A model generated the notes under the pieces. The model saw only the letters and a program-made list of their open reading frames with translations, was not told where the DNA came from and ran no database searches. DNA of 64,000 bases, taken from NCBI RefSeq assembly GCF_028829235.1, contig NZ_JAIWJY010000011.1:1-64000 (forward strand). The letters run 5' to 3'. Origin of the DNA: Tenacibaculum larymnensis (GTDB taxonomy: Bacteria; Bacteroidota; Bacteroidia; Flavobacteriales; Flavobacteriaceae). Below are positions 37,402-45,720 of this stretch, in pieces. Each line of letters opens with the position of its first letter. The stretch's first letter is position 1. A program made the translations under genes and the position numbers.

Positions 37402-37962
37402 TTACGCTTGCCCCATTACTACTTTAGGGTGACGAATAATTTTATCTCCTAACTTATATCCCTTCTCTACACAATCAATAATCTTTCCTTTTAAATCATC
37501 TGAAGGTGCTGGTATTTGCGTTATTGCATCATGAACTTCTGCATCAAAATCATCTCCTGGTTTTACTTCTATTTCTGTTAATCCTTTTTGAGTTAAGGTG
37601 TTTTTAAACTTGTTATTAATAAGTTCCATTCCTTTTAACAGTTCAGAGTCTTCTGTTTTTTTAATTTCTGCCAAACCTCTATCAAAATCATCCATAATTG
37701 GCAGTAAAGCTGTCATTAATTCTTGACTTGCAGTTTTAAAAAGTTCAATACGTTCTTTTGAAGTACGTTTTTTGTAATTTTCAAACTCTGCAAATAATCG
37801 TAGATATTTATCTTTCTCAGCTTGAATTAATTCTTCTGCTGTTGGCTCTTCTTTAGCCTCAACCTCTTTATTTTCCTGAGTTTCTTCTTGATTCTCTCCT
37901 AAATCGCCATTTTTAATAGCGTCGTTAATTTCGTCTTCTTTTGTATATTGATCTTTACTCAT
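37402..37962 (-). CDS. grpE: Nucleotide exchange factor GrpE
   Basis: 186 residues from MSKDQYTKED; an in-frame start five codons upstream is possible but less typical. An acidic, low-complexity N-terminus (about 1-50) precedes the long dimerisation helix (AEELIQAEKDKYLRLFAEFE) and the beta domain ending PAPSDDLKGKIIDCVEKGYK and IRHPKVVMG. It releases ADP from DnaK. It heads the grpE-dnaJ operon, divergent from a double-glycine peptide gene across a palindromic element. Confidence 0.95.
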   Translation of the reverse strand: MSKDQYTKEDEINDAIKNGDLGENQEETQENKEVEAKEEPTAEELIQAEKDKYLRLFAEFENYKKRTSKERIELFKTASQELMTALLPIMDDFDRGLAEIKKTEDSELLKGMELINNKFKNTLTQKGLTEIEVKPGDDFDAEVHDAITQIPAPSDDLKGKIIDCVEKGYKLGDKIIRHPKVVMGQA

Positions 37963-38025
37963 TGTAAATCGTTTCATGTATTTAACACTTTTTGATTAAC
38001 AAGAATACTGCCAATAAAAAAAATG

Positions 38026-38067
38026 TGTCATAATGACATTGTTAATATTATTTTATATATGTCATAC
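38026..38067. promoter_or_regulatory. Palindromic operator candidate between grpE and the peptide gene
   Basis: TGTCAT-A-ATGACA (38026-38038) is a perfect 13-bp palindrome, and a further half-site TGTCATAC occurs at 38060-38067. They lie in the 198-bp divergent spacer. It does not resemble CIRCE, the HrcA site. Confidence 0.4.
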
Positions 38068-38160
38068 AAAAAAATACATTTATCTTTTGTACAAACATCT
38101 CAAAATTATATATTTAAGAAATTTTTATTAATTAATTTATAACATAAAAAGTCCCTCATT

Positions 38161-38352
38161 ATGAAACAGAATTTTTTAAACATTTCAGGAGTTACAATTC
38201 TTTCAAAAAATCAACAAAAGAACTTAACAGGTGGTGCTGCTATTGATCTTAGTAAATGTGGATGTGATTGCTCTGGAAGCGTTACAGGTCCTATTTATTG
38301 TCATCAATATTTTGCTTGTACACAAGAGTATACTTGTAGTGAAGAAATGTAA
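38161..38352 (+). CDS. Double-glycine leader peptide, Cys-rich (bacteriocin/natural-product precursor type)
   Basis: 63 residues. The leader MKQNFLNISGVTILSKNQQKNLTGG has the Bacteroidota pattern of LSKxxxKxLxGG ending in GG at 24-25, the site cut by C39-protease ABC transporters. The predicted 38-residue core has six Cys (33, 35, 37, 47, 53, 59), in a CGCDC cluster followed by three spaced Cys. No transporter, modification enzyme or immunity gene is adjacent. It has its own upstream spacer and strong terminator. Whether it is an antimicrobial, signal or RiPP precursor is unknown. Confidence 0.75.
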   Translation: MKQNFLNISGVTILSKNQQKNLTGGAAIDLSKCGCDCSGSVTGPIYCHQYFACTQEYTCSEEM

Positions 38353-38363
38353 AAGTTAAAACA

Positions 38364-38402
38364 TAAAAAAAGCTGTTATCTAAACGATAACAGCTTTTTT
38401 AT
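38364..38402. terminator. Bidirectional terminator after the peptide gene
   Basis: AAAAAGCTGTTATC pairs with GATAACAGCTTTTT around TAAAC. It serves the plus-strand peptide gene and the convergent DUF6503-like gene. Confidence 0.85.
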
Positions 38403-38415
38403 TTCTTATTCCTAA

Positions 38416-39180
38416 CTAGTTTGGCACAACGCTAACTATTTTTGCTTTTGTAGGCACAATAAATTCTGCTTCTTTAAGGAATTTTATATTAGATAGTTTT
38501 GCCTCTCCTATTTGTTCTTCATATCCATTTTTTAAAGACCACATATGAAATGTCCAATTTGTAGCAATTGGTATTGAATTAACTTGTTCAATTTGATTAT
38601 ACTTAATAGCATGAGGTTCTTTTTCTGCTTTTTCTTTTCCTTTACCAAAGGTTACAATATATGCTGCTCCTTCTAAAATATTTGTTTTTGGATTTTTATA
38701 TATCACATACCAATCGTCAGGTGCATCACCTGTACCAGACTCAAAAGTCAGTTTACCTGTTGTAAAATTTTCAGTTTCCCATTTGTTTTCACTAAAATTA
38801 GACCAAATAGTTCCTTGATCGTTAAGTTTATATGGTAAGCCTAAAAAATATGACCATGTAAAAATATCAAAACGAGCTGTAGCCATATCCTTTTTATTTA
38901 CTCCTAATGCATACACTTCTTTTCCATCAAAAATAATTAATGAACCATCTTCCTTTTCTATTTTTATTTTACCTCCTCCTGGTTCTTGTGTTATAACGCC
39001 TTTTAAATGTTTTTTTCCTCCAAAAGTTATATCAATGGTATATTTAAGGTACTTCTTCCCCATAAATACATTCTTTTTATGAGCTTTTTCTATTGATGAT
39101 GTAAAAGTTTGGGAATTCTCTTGGGCTGTAAAAATTGTTACCTGAAATAATAATACTGCAAGTATGATTCTTGTTTTCAT
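38416..39180 (-). CDS. DUF6503-like secreted protein
   Basis: 254 residues with a signal peptide (MKTRIILAVLLFQVTIFTAQ). The mature protein has alternating short beta strands (KYLKYTIDITFGGKK, KIKIEKEDGSLIIFDGKEVYAL, LTFESGTGDAPDDWYVIYKNP), consistent with a lipocalin- or LolA-like fold, and resembles the DUF6503 family of Flavobacteriia. No catalytic motif is visible. It is a single gene convergent with the peptide gene. Function unknown; envelope location inferred. Confidence 0.65.
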   Translation of the reverse strand: MKTRIILAVLLFQVTIFTAQENSQTFTSSIEKAHKKNVFMGKKYLKYTIDITFGGKKHLKGVITQEPGGGKIKIEKEDGSLIIFDGKEVYALGVNKKDMATARFDIFTWSYFLGLPYKLNDQGTIWSNFSENKWETENFTTGKLTFESGTGDAPDDWYVIYKNPKTNILEGAAYIVTFGKGKEKAEKEPHAIKYNQIEQVNSIPIATNWTFHMWSLKNGYEEQIGEAKLSNIKFLKEAEFIVPTKAKIVSVVPN

Positions 39181-39248
39181 AATATTGATTAAAATTAATC
39201 CACTAAGTCGAAATAAACATACTTCAATTACACTTTAATCATAAAAAA

Positions 39249-39280
39249 AATCCCAAATCAGTTGATTTGGGATTTATATT
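39249..39280 (-). terminator. Terminator of the helicase-DUF4290-murA operon
   Basis: ATCCCAAATCA pairs with TGATTTGGGAT. On the minus strand a run of eight T follows. Confidence 0.85.
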
Positions 39281-39300
39281 TATTTCTCGATGTTACTTTT

Positions 39301-40614
39301 TTAATCATCAATTCTTTCAATTTTAGCTCCAATTGATTTTAAACGTGCTTCAATATCTTCGTAACCTCTATCAATCTGTTCTATATTATTGATAATACTT
39401 GTTCCTTTAGCAGATAATGCTGCTATTAATAAAGAAATACCTGCTCTAATATCTGGTGAAGTCATTTTAGTTGCCTTCAACTGAGATTTAAAGTCATGTC
39501 CAATTACTGTAGCTCTGTGTGGGTCACATAAAATTACTTTTGCTCCCATATCGATTAATTTGTCAACAAAGAACAAACGGCTTTCAAACATTTTCTGATG
39601 AATTAACACTGTTCCTTTTGCTTGTGTAGCTACTACTAGAACAATACTTAACAAATCTGGTGTAAATCCTGGCCATGGTGCATCTGCTACCGTAAGTACT
39701 GATCCATCAATATAACTTTGAATCTCATAACTATCTTGTTCTGGAATAAAGATATCATCTCCTACTTTTTCTAGTTGAATTCCTAACTTTCTAAATACAT
39801 TAGGAATTTGACCTAAATCATTCCAACTTACATTTTTAATTGTTAATTCAGAACGAGTCATAGCTGCCATACCTATCCAACTACCAATTTCAATCATATC
39901 TGGTAAGATGGTATGTTCACAACCTCCTAATGACTCTACTCCTTCAATTGTAAGTAAGTTAGATCCTACACCAGAAATTTTTGCACCCATAGAGTTCAAC
40001 ATTTTTGATAATTGTTGAATATAAGGTTCACAAGCTGCATTATATATTGTTGTAGTTCCTTTAGCTAGTACTGCAGCCATAATAATGTTTGCGGTACCTG
40101 TTACTGAAGCTTCATCTAACAGCATTTCTGCTCCTACTAACCCTGTTTCAGTTTCTACTCCATAGAAATACTCTTCACGATTATAACGGAACTTAGCACC
40201 TAAGTTAATGAACCCTTCAAAGTGAGTATCTAAACGACGGCGTCCAATTTTATCTCCTCCTGGACGTGGAATATATCCTTTTCCAAAACGAGCTAATAAA
40301 GGACCAACAATCATAATAGACCCTCTTAAAGAACTTCCATCCCTTTTAAATTCTGGTGACTCTAGGTATTTTAAATTGATATCATCTGCTTGGAAACTAT
40401 ACGAGTTTTTAGATAGCTTTTCTACCTTAACCCCTAATTCTCCCAAAATAAAAATCAGTTTATTGACATCAATAATGTCAGGAACATTATTTATAATTAC
40501 TTTTTCTGACGTTAATAACACCGCACATATTACCTGTAATGCTTCATTTTTTGCTCCTTGTGGTGTTATTGTTCCTTTTAACTTGTGACCTCCTTCTATT
40601 TTAAATGATGCCAT
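39301..40614 (-). CDS. murA: UDP-N-acetylglucosamine 1-carboxyvinyltransferase (Asp-type active site)
   Basis: 437 residues. MurA transfers enolpyruvate from PEP to UDP-GlcNAc, the first committed step of peptidoglycan synthesis. Lys22 and Asn23 in GAKNEAL bind substrate, and the flexible loop reads IPRPGGDKIGRRRLDTH. The loop residue that is Cys115 in E. coli is Asp121 here, the variant known to make MurA insensitive to fosfomycin. The gene starts directly after the DUF4290 stop codon and closes a three-gene operon. Confidence 0.95.
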   Translation of the reverse strand: MASFKIEGGHKLKGTITPQGAKNEALQVICAVLLTSEKVIINNVPDIIDVNKLIFILGELGVKVEKLSKNSYSFQADDINLKYLESPEFKRDGSSLRGSIMIVGPLLARFGKGYIPRPGGDKIGRRRLDTHFEGFINLGAKFRYNREEYFYGVETETGLVGAEMLLDEASVTGTANIIMAAVLAKGTTTIYNAACEPYIQQLSKMLNSMGAKISGVGSNLLTIEGVESLGGCEHTILPDMIEIGSWIGMAAMTRSELTIKNVSWNDLGQIPNVFRKLGIQLEKVGDDIFIPEQDSYEIQSYIDGSVLTVADAPWPGFTPDLLSIVLVVATQAKGTVLIHQKMFESRLFFVDKLIDMGAKVILCDPHRATVIGHDFKSQLKATKMTSPDIRAGISLLIAALSAKGTSIINNIEQIDRGYEDIEARLKSIGAKIERIDD

Positions 40615-41247
40615 TTACTTTTTTCTGTATTTAGTATTTGTTTTTCCTTTTGATTTATGCTGCCCTTGACCACCTCTTTTTCTTAGTAAGCTCTTACTGT
40701 CTGTAAGCTCCTCTTCAGTATTACGTATATCTATTTCCCCATCAGATAACTCATACAAATGATCAAAAATAACACTATCTTCAACTGTATCTTTGTTCCA
40801 GTTTAAATAGCATTTTTTCATATGATTAGCAATGGTAAACACCAAAGCTTCTTTCATTTCTCCTTCTTCCCATGTTAACGCAACATCAATCATGGTTTGG
40901 ATATTTGTTCCATAAAAGCGGTACTTTGATGCTGATTTAGGGTATGGCAATCGTTCAGGAGATTCTTGTAGCTCTTCCTTTGAAGGTGTTTCGTATGGAG
41001 AATCAACATCTAATTGAAAATCTGCCATTATATGTAATTGATCCCAAAGTTTATGTTTAAAATCAGGTACATCTCGTAAATGAGGTTGCAAATTCCCCAT
41101 AACGTCAATAATAGCTTTGGCCATTGTATTTCTTTCTTCTTTATCTTCTAAAGCGATACAATGGTTCACTAACTTTTGTATATGTCTCCCATATTCTGGG
41201 ATAATTAATTTGGATCTTTTCGAATTGTATTCTAAATCAAACGTCAT
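40615..41247 (-). CDS. DUF4290 family protein
   Basis: 210 residues. The N-terminal about 170 residues are a compact helical domain with the family signature LIIPEYGRHIQKLVNHCI and RLPYPKSASKYRFYG. The C-terminus is a basic, probably disordered tail (KRGGQGQHKSKGKTNTKYRKK) that could contact nucleic acid or membrane (inference). DUF4290 is conserved in Bacteroidota immediately upstream of murA, which suggests a role near cell-wall synthesis or its regulation. Its stop is immediately followed by the murA start. Confidence 0.85.
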   Translation of the reverse strand: MTFDLEYNSKRSKLIIPEYGRHIQKLVNHCIALEDKEERNTMAKAIIDVMGNLQPHLRDVPDFKHKLWDQLHIMADFQLDVDSPYETPSKEELQESPERLPYPKSASKYRFYGTNIQTMIDVALTWEEGEMKEALVFTIANHMKKCYLNWNKDTVEDSVIFDHLYELSDGEIDIRNTEEELTDSKSLLRKRGGQGQHKSKGKTNTKYRKK

Positions 41248-41294
41248 TTCTCTATATTTTATCTATGCAAAATAGGTAATTATTATGAATTAAC

Positions 41295-43625
41295 TTACCC
41301 GATTACTTTCAATTTTGCAAATTGTAACAATAATTTCTTTTTACCTACGGTACTAAACTCTATTTCTGCTTTTTTATTGGGACCTTTCCCTTCTAAAGCT
41401 ACTACTTTTCCAGTGCCAAAACGGTTATGTTCTACTACGTTTCCTACTGTAATTTCTCCATCAAACAAATTCATTTTCGGGCTCATTTCTGAAACCTTTT
41501 TCATTTTACTTTTTGGAGGAACCATATTAGGCTTTTCCTTCTTAGCTAAGAATTCTTTTCTCTTTTTTTGAATTGGTTTTTGAAATCGTATTTTCTTTGG
41601 AGAATCATCTTCAAACAGGCTAGCGTCTATAAATCTATTTACTGATGGTTCTGGCACTTTGGGAGTTAAGTATTCTAGATACTGGTCATCAATTTCTTCT
41701 AAAAATCTACTAGGTTCTCCATCGGTTAATTTACCCCAACGATAACGTGTTTGTGCATAAGTCAAATAGGCTCCTTTTTCTGCCCTTGTTAACGCCACAT
41801 AAAATAAACGACGTTCTTCTTCTAACTCACTACGAGTATTCATACTCATTGCTGATGGAAACAAACTTTCTTCTAAACCTACAATGTATACGTAAGGAAA
41901 TTCTAATCCTTTAGATAAGTGAATTGTCATTAACGAAACTCGAGGTTCTTCATCTTGTTTATCAGAATCAAAATCAGTGGCTAGTGCTACATCTTCTAAA
42001 AATGATGTTAACGATGCGTCTTCTCCTGTTTCAATTTTATCGGTAATAAAGTCTTTTATTCCGTTTAAAAGTTCTTGAACATTTTCAACTTTATTAACTC
42101 CTTCTGGCGTTCCGTCTTTTTGTAAGTCTTTAACTAACTGCGTTTGTTTAACTACCAAATCAGCAATTTCAAAAGCATTTTTTGTTTGTGCTTCAATTTG
42201 AAAACGCTGAATCATATTTACAAAATTCTGCAACTTTGTCTTGGTTCCAGAGTTAAGATTAATATCTACTGTATTGATATTCTTTAAAATATCAAACATT
42301 GATTTTTTATAATGATTCGCTGCAATTGTTAATTTATCAAGCGTTGTAGCTCCAATTCCTCTGGCTGGGTAGTTAATAATACGTTTTAATGCTTCCTCAT
42401 CATTCGGGTTGATTAAAATTCGTAAATACGATAGTAAATCTTTAATTTCTTTACGTTGATAGAAAGAGATTCCCCCGTAAATTTTATATTTAATATCCTT
42501 TTTACGCAATGCATCTTCTATTGCTCTTGACTGTGCATTAGTACGATAAAGAATAGCAAACTGATCACTAGTTAACTGATGATTCATTTGGTTTTCCCAA
42601 ATAGATTGTGCTACAAAACGCCCTTCTTCTCCATCAGAAATTGTACGCATTACTTTTACACTATCTCCTGCATCATTTGCTGTCCAAATTTCTTTATCTA
42701 ACTTGGTTTTATTCTTATCAATAACACTATTCGCAGCGCGGACAATATTACTTGTTGAACGATAGTTTTGTTCTAACTTAAACGTTTTTACATCTGGATA
42801 ATCCTTCTGGAAGTTTAAGATGTTTTGAATGTTCGCACCACGGAATCCATAGATACTTTGAGAGTCGTCTCCTACCACACAAATGTTCTGAAAACGATCT
42901 GCTAACGCACGTACAATTAAATACTGCGAATGGTTGGTATCTTGGTACTCATCTACCAAAATATATCGGAAACGATCTTGATACTTTGCTAAAACATCTG
43001 GAAAACGAGCTAACAATTCATTCGTTCGCAGTAGTAAATCGTCAAAATCCATAGCTCCAGATTTAAAACATCTATCTACATATTCTTTATAGATATCACC
43101 TGTTCTAGGCCTGCTTGCTTCTAAATCAGCTTGTTGTAAATCAGAGTTATTAAAATAAGCTCTGACCGTAATTAAACTGTTTTTAAAAGACGAAATTCTA
43201 CTTAAAATTTGCTTTGGTTTGTATCGATCTTTATCCAAATTCATTTCTTTGATAATCGCCGTTATCAATCGAACTGAATCTTGTGTATCGTAAATGGTGA
43301 AGTTTGATGGATAGCCTAATCGATCAGCTTCTGAGCGTAAAATACGTGCAAAAACTGAGTGGAAAGTTCCCATCCAAAGGTTTTTAGCTTCACTATACCC
43401 TACTACTTTACCAATACGATCTTTCATTTCACGAGCAGCCTTGTTGGTAAATGTTAACGATAAAATGTTAAATGCATCTACACCTTGCTCCATTAAATAG
43501 GCAATTTTATAGGTCAACACTCTCGTTTTACCCGATCCTGCTCCTGCTATAATTATCATTGGGCCGTCTTTTTGTAAAACAGCTGCTCTCTGTGGTTCGT
43601 TAAGTTGCTCTAAATAAGTATTCAA
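41295..43625 (-). CDS. UvrD/PcrA-type DNA helicase
   Basis: 776 residues of superfamily 1A helicases. Motif I is GAGSGKT (28-34), motif II is ILVDEYQDTNHSQY, motif III VVGDDSQSIYGFRG, motif V MTIHLSKGLEFPYVYI and motif VI EERRLFYVALTRA. The C-terminal about 60 residues (GEITVGNVVEHNRFGTGKVV) form the Tudor-like domain found in PcrA. It unwinds DNA 3' to 5' in repair and replication. The start codon is TTG at 43625: an in-frame stop lies just upstream and no ATG occurs before the conserved LNEPQRAAV. Confidence 0.93.
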   Translation of the reverse strand: MNTYLEQLNEPQRAAVLQKDGPMIIIAGAGSGKTRVLTYKIAYLMEQGVDAFNILSLTFTNKAAREMKDRIGKVVGYSEAKNLWMGTFHSVFARILRSEADRLGYPSNFTIYDTQDSVRLITAIIKEMNLDKDRYKPKQILSRISSFKNSLITVRAYFNNSDLQQADLEASRPRTGDIYKEYVDRCFKSGAMDFDDLLLRTNELLARFPDVLAKYQDRFRYILVDEYQDTNHSQYLIVRALADRFQNICVVGDDSQSIYGFRGANIQNILNFQKDYPDVKTFKLEQNYRSTSNIVRAANSVIDKNKTKLDKEIWTANDAGDSVKVMRTISDGEEGRFVAQSIWENQMNHQLTSDQFAILYRTNAQSRAIEDALRKKDIKYKIYGGISFYQRKEIKDLLSYLRILINPNDEEALKRIINYPARGIGATTLDKLTIAANHYKKSMFDILKNINTVDINLNSGTKTKLQNFVNMIQRFQIEAQTKNAFEIADLVVKQTQLVKDLQKDGTPEGVNKVENVQELLNGIKDFITDKIETGEDASLTSFLEDVALATDFDSDKQDEEPRVSLMTIHLSKGLEFPYVYIVGLEESLFPSAMSMNTRSELEEERRLFYVALTRAEKGAYLTYAQTRYRWGKLTDGEPSRFLEEIDDQYLEYLTPKVPEPSVNRFIDASLFEDDSPKKIRFQKPIQKKRKEFLAKKEKPNMVPPKSKMKKVSEMSPKMNLFDGEITVGNVVEHNRFGTGKVVALEGKGPNKKAEIEFSTVGKKKLLLQFAKLKVIG

Positions 43626-43738
43626 TGGAAATTAAATTGAAAGTATTTTAAAAGTGGGAAATTAACCAATCTTTTAGGTTTTTTAAAGATTCTAACCTTT
43701 TTTTTATTCACTAATTTTTATTTGATAAATTTCAGTCT

Positions 43739-43804
43739 AAACCCGAATAACCAAAAATTCGTCCTAAAACCCTTATTTTATAATATTCATTTTAAAACCC
43801 GAAT
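43739..43804 (+). repeat. Three AAACCC motifs at exact 28-bp spacing upstream of the SatD-like gene
   Basis: AAACCC begins at 43739, 43767 and 43795, 28 bp apart each time. The outer two extend to AAACCCGAAT. They lie 50-115 bp before the ATG. This suggests a multi-site operator on alternating helical turns, but a chance arrangement is possible. Confidence 0.35.
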
Positions 43805-43853
43805 TATTTGGCGTTTTCAATTTGAAAACCTATTTTTACTAAAATTTAAATGC

Positions 43854-44471
43854 ATGACAAGTGTAATTACTGGTGATATTATTAATTCTAGAGGTGTTTC
43901 TGCTGAAACATGGCTCCCTTTATTAAAGGAGTCTTTTAACTCTATTGGAAAAACACCAAAAACATGGGAACTTTTTCGTGGTGATAGTTTTCAAATTGAA
44001 ATTGAAAATATTGCTGATGCTCTTCTTTATGCCATAAAACTAAAAACCAATATTAAGAAAATAAAAGATTTAGACATTCGTTTAGCTATTGGTATTGGTA
44101 ATAAAAGTTTTGATACAGATAAAATTACCGAAGCTAATGGTGAAGCTTTTATAAATTCTGGGTATGCTTTTGATCATTTACTTAAAAAGCAAAATTTGGC
44201 TTTAAAAACTCCTTGGAAAGATATTAACGAAGAGTTTGAAGTTTCTTTAGGGTTAAGTTTGTTAATAATGGATAGCTGGACAACTAACTCTGCTGCTTTT
44301 GTATATATGTCATTACAAAACCCTGAGTGTACTCAAAAAGTTATTGCTAAAAAACTAGCTATTTCAGAAAGTAGTGCTAGCGAACGAAGAAAACGTTCTG
44401 GTTTTGATGAAATTATGAAGCTAGAAAAACGTTATAGAAAACTTATGAATCAGAAACTAACTAACCTATGA
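43854..44471 (+). CDS. SatD family protein (cyclase-like domain plus helix-turn-helix)
   Basis: 205 residues from the ATG at 43854. The open frame extends 44 codons upstream from a non-ATG codon, but that stretch contains the AAACCC repeats and has no conserved residues. The N-terminal domain begins VITGDIINSR with GD at 7-8, then FRGDSFQI (Asp44) and IRLAIGIG (77-82), a pattern like the two metal aspartates and Gly-rich strand of class III nucleotidyl cyclases. The C-terminus (about 158-190; TQKVIAKKLAISESSASERRKRS) is a helix-turn-helix. SatD is known from streptococcal acid-tolerance operons. It overlaps the DUF3307 gene by 4 bp. Confidence 0.75.
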   Translation: MTSVITGDIINSRGVSAETWLPLLKESFNSIGKTPKTWELFRGDSFQIEIENIADALLYAIKLKTNIKKIKDLDIRLAIGIGNKSFDTDKITEANGEAFINSGYAFDHLLKKQNLALKTPWKDINEEFEVSLGLSLLIMDSWTTNSAAFVYMSLQNPECTQKVIAKKLAISESSASERRKRSGFDEIMKLEKRYRKLMNQKLTNL

Positions 44472-45181
44472 TACTCTTCTTAAAACTACTTATTGCTCAC
44501 TTATTAGGTGATTTTGTGTTTCAACCTAAAAATTGGGTAAAAAATAAAGAGAAAAAGAAAATAAAATCTATAAAACTCTATGCCCACATAGGTGTTCATA
44601 CTATTTTATTACTAATATTATTACAATTCAACTCTACATATTGGAGTACTATTTTACTCGTAATTATTTCTCACTACTTAGTTGATCTTGGAAAACTATA
44701 TCTTCAAAAGAAAAAAAACAAACGCTTATTTTTCTTTTTAGATCAAGCTTTACATATATTCTTTTTAGGACTTGCTACCTATATTTATTCTCCTTTTAAA
44801 ATTAATATCGACGCTATTTTAACTAAGCAAAACCTATTACTTTTTGCTTGTTTAATTTTTGTTACTTACACCTCTTCCATCATTATAAATACATTAATTT
44901 CTAAATGGAATCCTGAAAAGGGTAATAAATCAACAGAACAATCGTTAGCCAATGCAGGTAGGTACATTGGTTTTTTAGAACGTATATTAATTTTTGTTTT
45001 TATAGCAATTAACCAATGGGCAGGTGTCGGCTTTTTACTAGCAGCAAAATCTATATTTAGGTTTGGAGATTTAACTGCTTCAAAAGACAGAAAACTTACT
45101 GAATATGTACTAATTGGAACTTTATTAAGTTTTGGATTGGCAATTTTAACAGGACTCGTATATTCGCATTATGGAAGATAA
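44468..45181 (+). CDS. DUF3307 family membrane protein
   Basis: 237 residues with about six membrane helices. The N-terminus AHLLGDFVFQPKNWVKNK and the segment IISHYLVDLGKLYLQKKK carry the conserved His/Asp residues of DUF3307, resembling membrane-embedded metal hydrolases of the YdjM type (His-x3-Asp pairs); activity is unproven. It overlaps the SatD-like gene by 4 bp and the next gene by 11 bp. The same SatD-DUF3307 pairing occurs in Gram-positive bacteria, implying a functional unit. Confidence 0.8.
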   Translation: MILFLKLLIAHLLGDFVFQPKNWVKNKEKKKIKSIKLYAHIGVHTILLLILLQFNSTYWSTILLVIISHYLVDLGKLYLQKKKNKRLFFFLDQALHIFFLGLATYIYSPFKINIDAILTKQNLLLFACLIFVTYTSSIIINTLISKWNPEKGNKSTEQSLANAGRYIGFLERILIFVFIAINQWAGVGFLLAAKSIFRFGDLTASKDRKLTEYVLIGTLLSFGLAILTGLVYSHYGR

Positions 45182-45683
45182 AATTATTGAAGGGCTTGCT
45201 TATGCCCTACCAGCATTAGTAACTGGCGGTGTGGCTTACCTAATTTTAGGTCGCTTTATTGAACAGGATAATAAAGAAAAAACATTCAATGCTTTAGTTG
45301 AAAAAAAGCGTGAAAGCTTACCTACAAAACTACAAGCTTATGAACGTATGTTATTATTTTGTGAGCGTATCAACCCTTCTAAATTACTTTTAAGAGTTAA
45401 CCCTATTGGAGATGATACTGATAATTATCTACAACTTTTAATTGGTAACATAGAACAAGAATTTGAACATAATTTAGTACAACAACTATACATTTCTGAT
45501 GATAGCTGGAAAGCTGTTACTGCTGCTAAATTAGCCATTATAGCAAAGCTTCGTTCTACAGCAGAAGATTCTGAAACCGCTAAAGACTTACGAGAAAATG
45601 TATTAATTGATTATTCTCAACAAGAAAGTCCCGCTAATACTGCAATTTCCTTTTTAAAGCAAGAAGTGAAGAAATTGATATAA
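45171..45683 (+). CDS. Single-pass membrane protein, third gene of the SatD-DUF3307 operon
   Basis: 170 residues. One N-terminal membrane helix (about 8-28; GLAYALPALVTGGVAYLIL) is followed by a helical cytoplasmic region with LQAYERMLLFCERINPSKLL and NLVQQLYISDDSWKAVTAAK. Homologues occur in Flavobacteriia, but I recognise no named family. It overlaps the DUF3307 gene by 11 bp and is followed at once by a terminator, so it is the last gene of the operon. Confidence 0.75.
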   Translation: MEDKIIEGLAYALPALVTGGVAYLILGRFIEQDNKEKTFNALVEKKRESLPTKLQAYERMLLFCERINPSKLLLRVNPIGDDTDNYLQLLIGNIEQEFEHNLVQQLYISDDSWKAVTAAKLAIIAKLRSTAEDSETAKDLRENVLIDYSQQESPANTAISFLKQEVKKLI

Positions 45684-45685
45684 TA

Positions 45686-45716
45686 AAAAAAGCCTCTAAT
45701 CAGAGGCTTTTTTATT
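45686..45716. terminator. Bidirectional terminator
   Basis: AAAAAGCCTCT pairs with AGAGGCTTTTT around AATC. It lies between the SatD operon and the convergent sulfurtransferase gene. Confidence 0.85.
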
Positions 45717-45720
45717 TCTA

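Noticed and set aside
43722..43853. 44-codon N-terminal extension of the SatD-like gene
   Set aside because: Begins with a non-ATG codon, covers the AAACCC motifs, and the conserved domain starts exactly at the downstream ATG.
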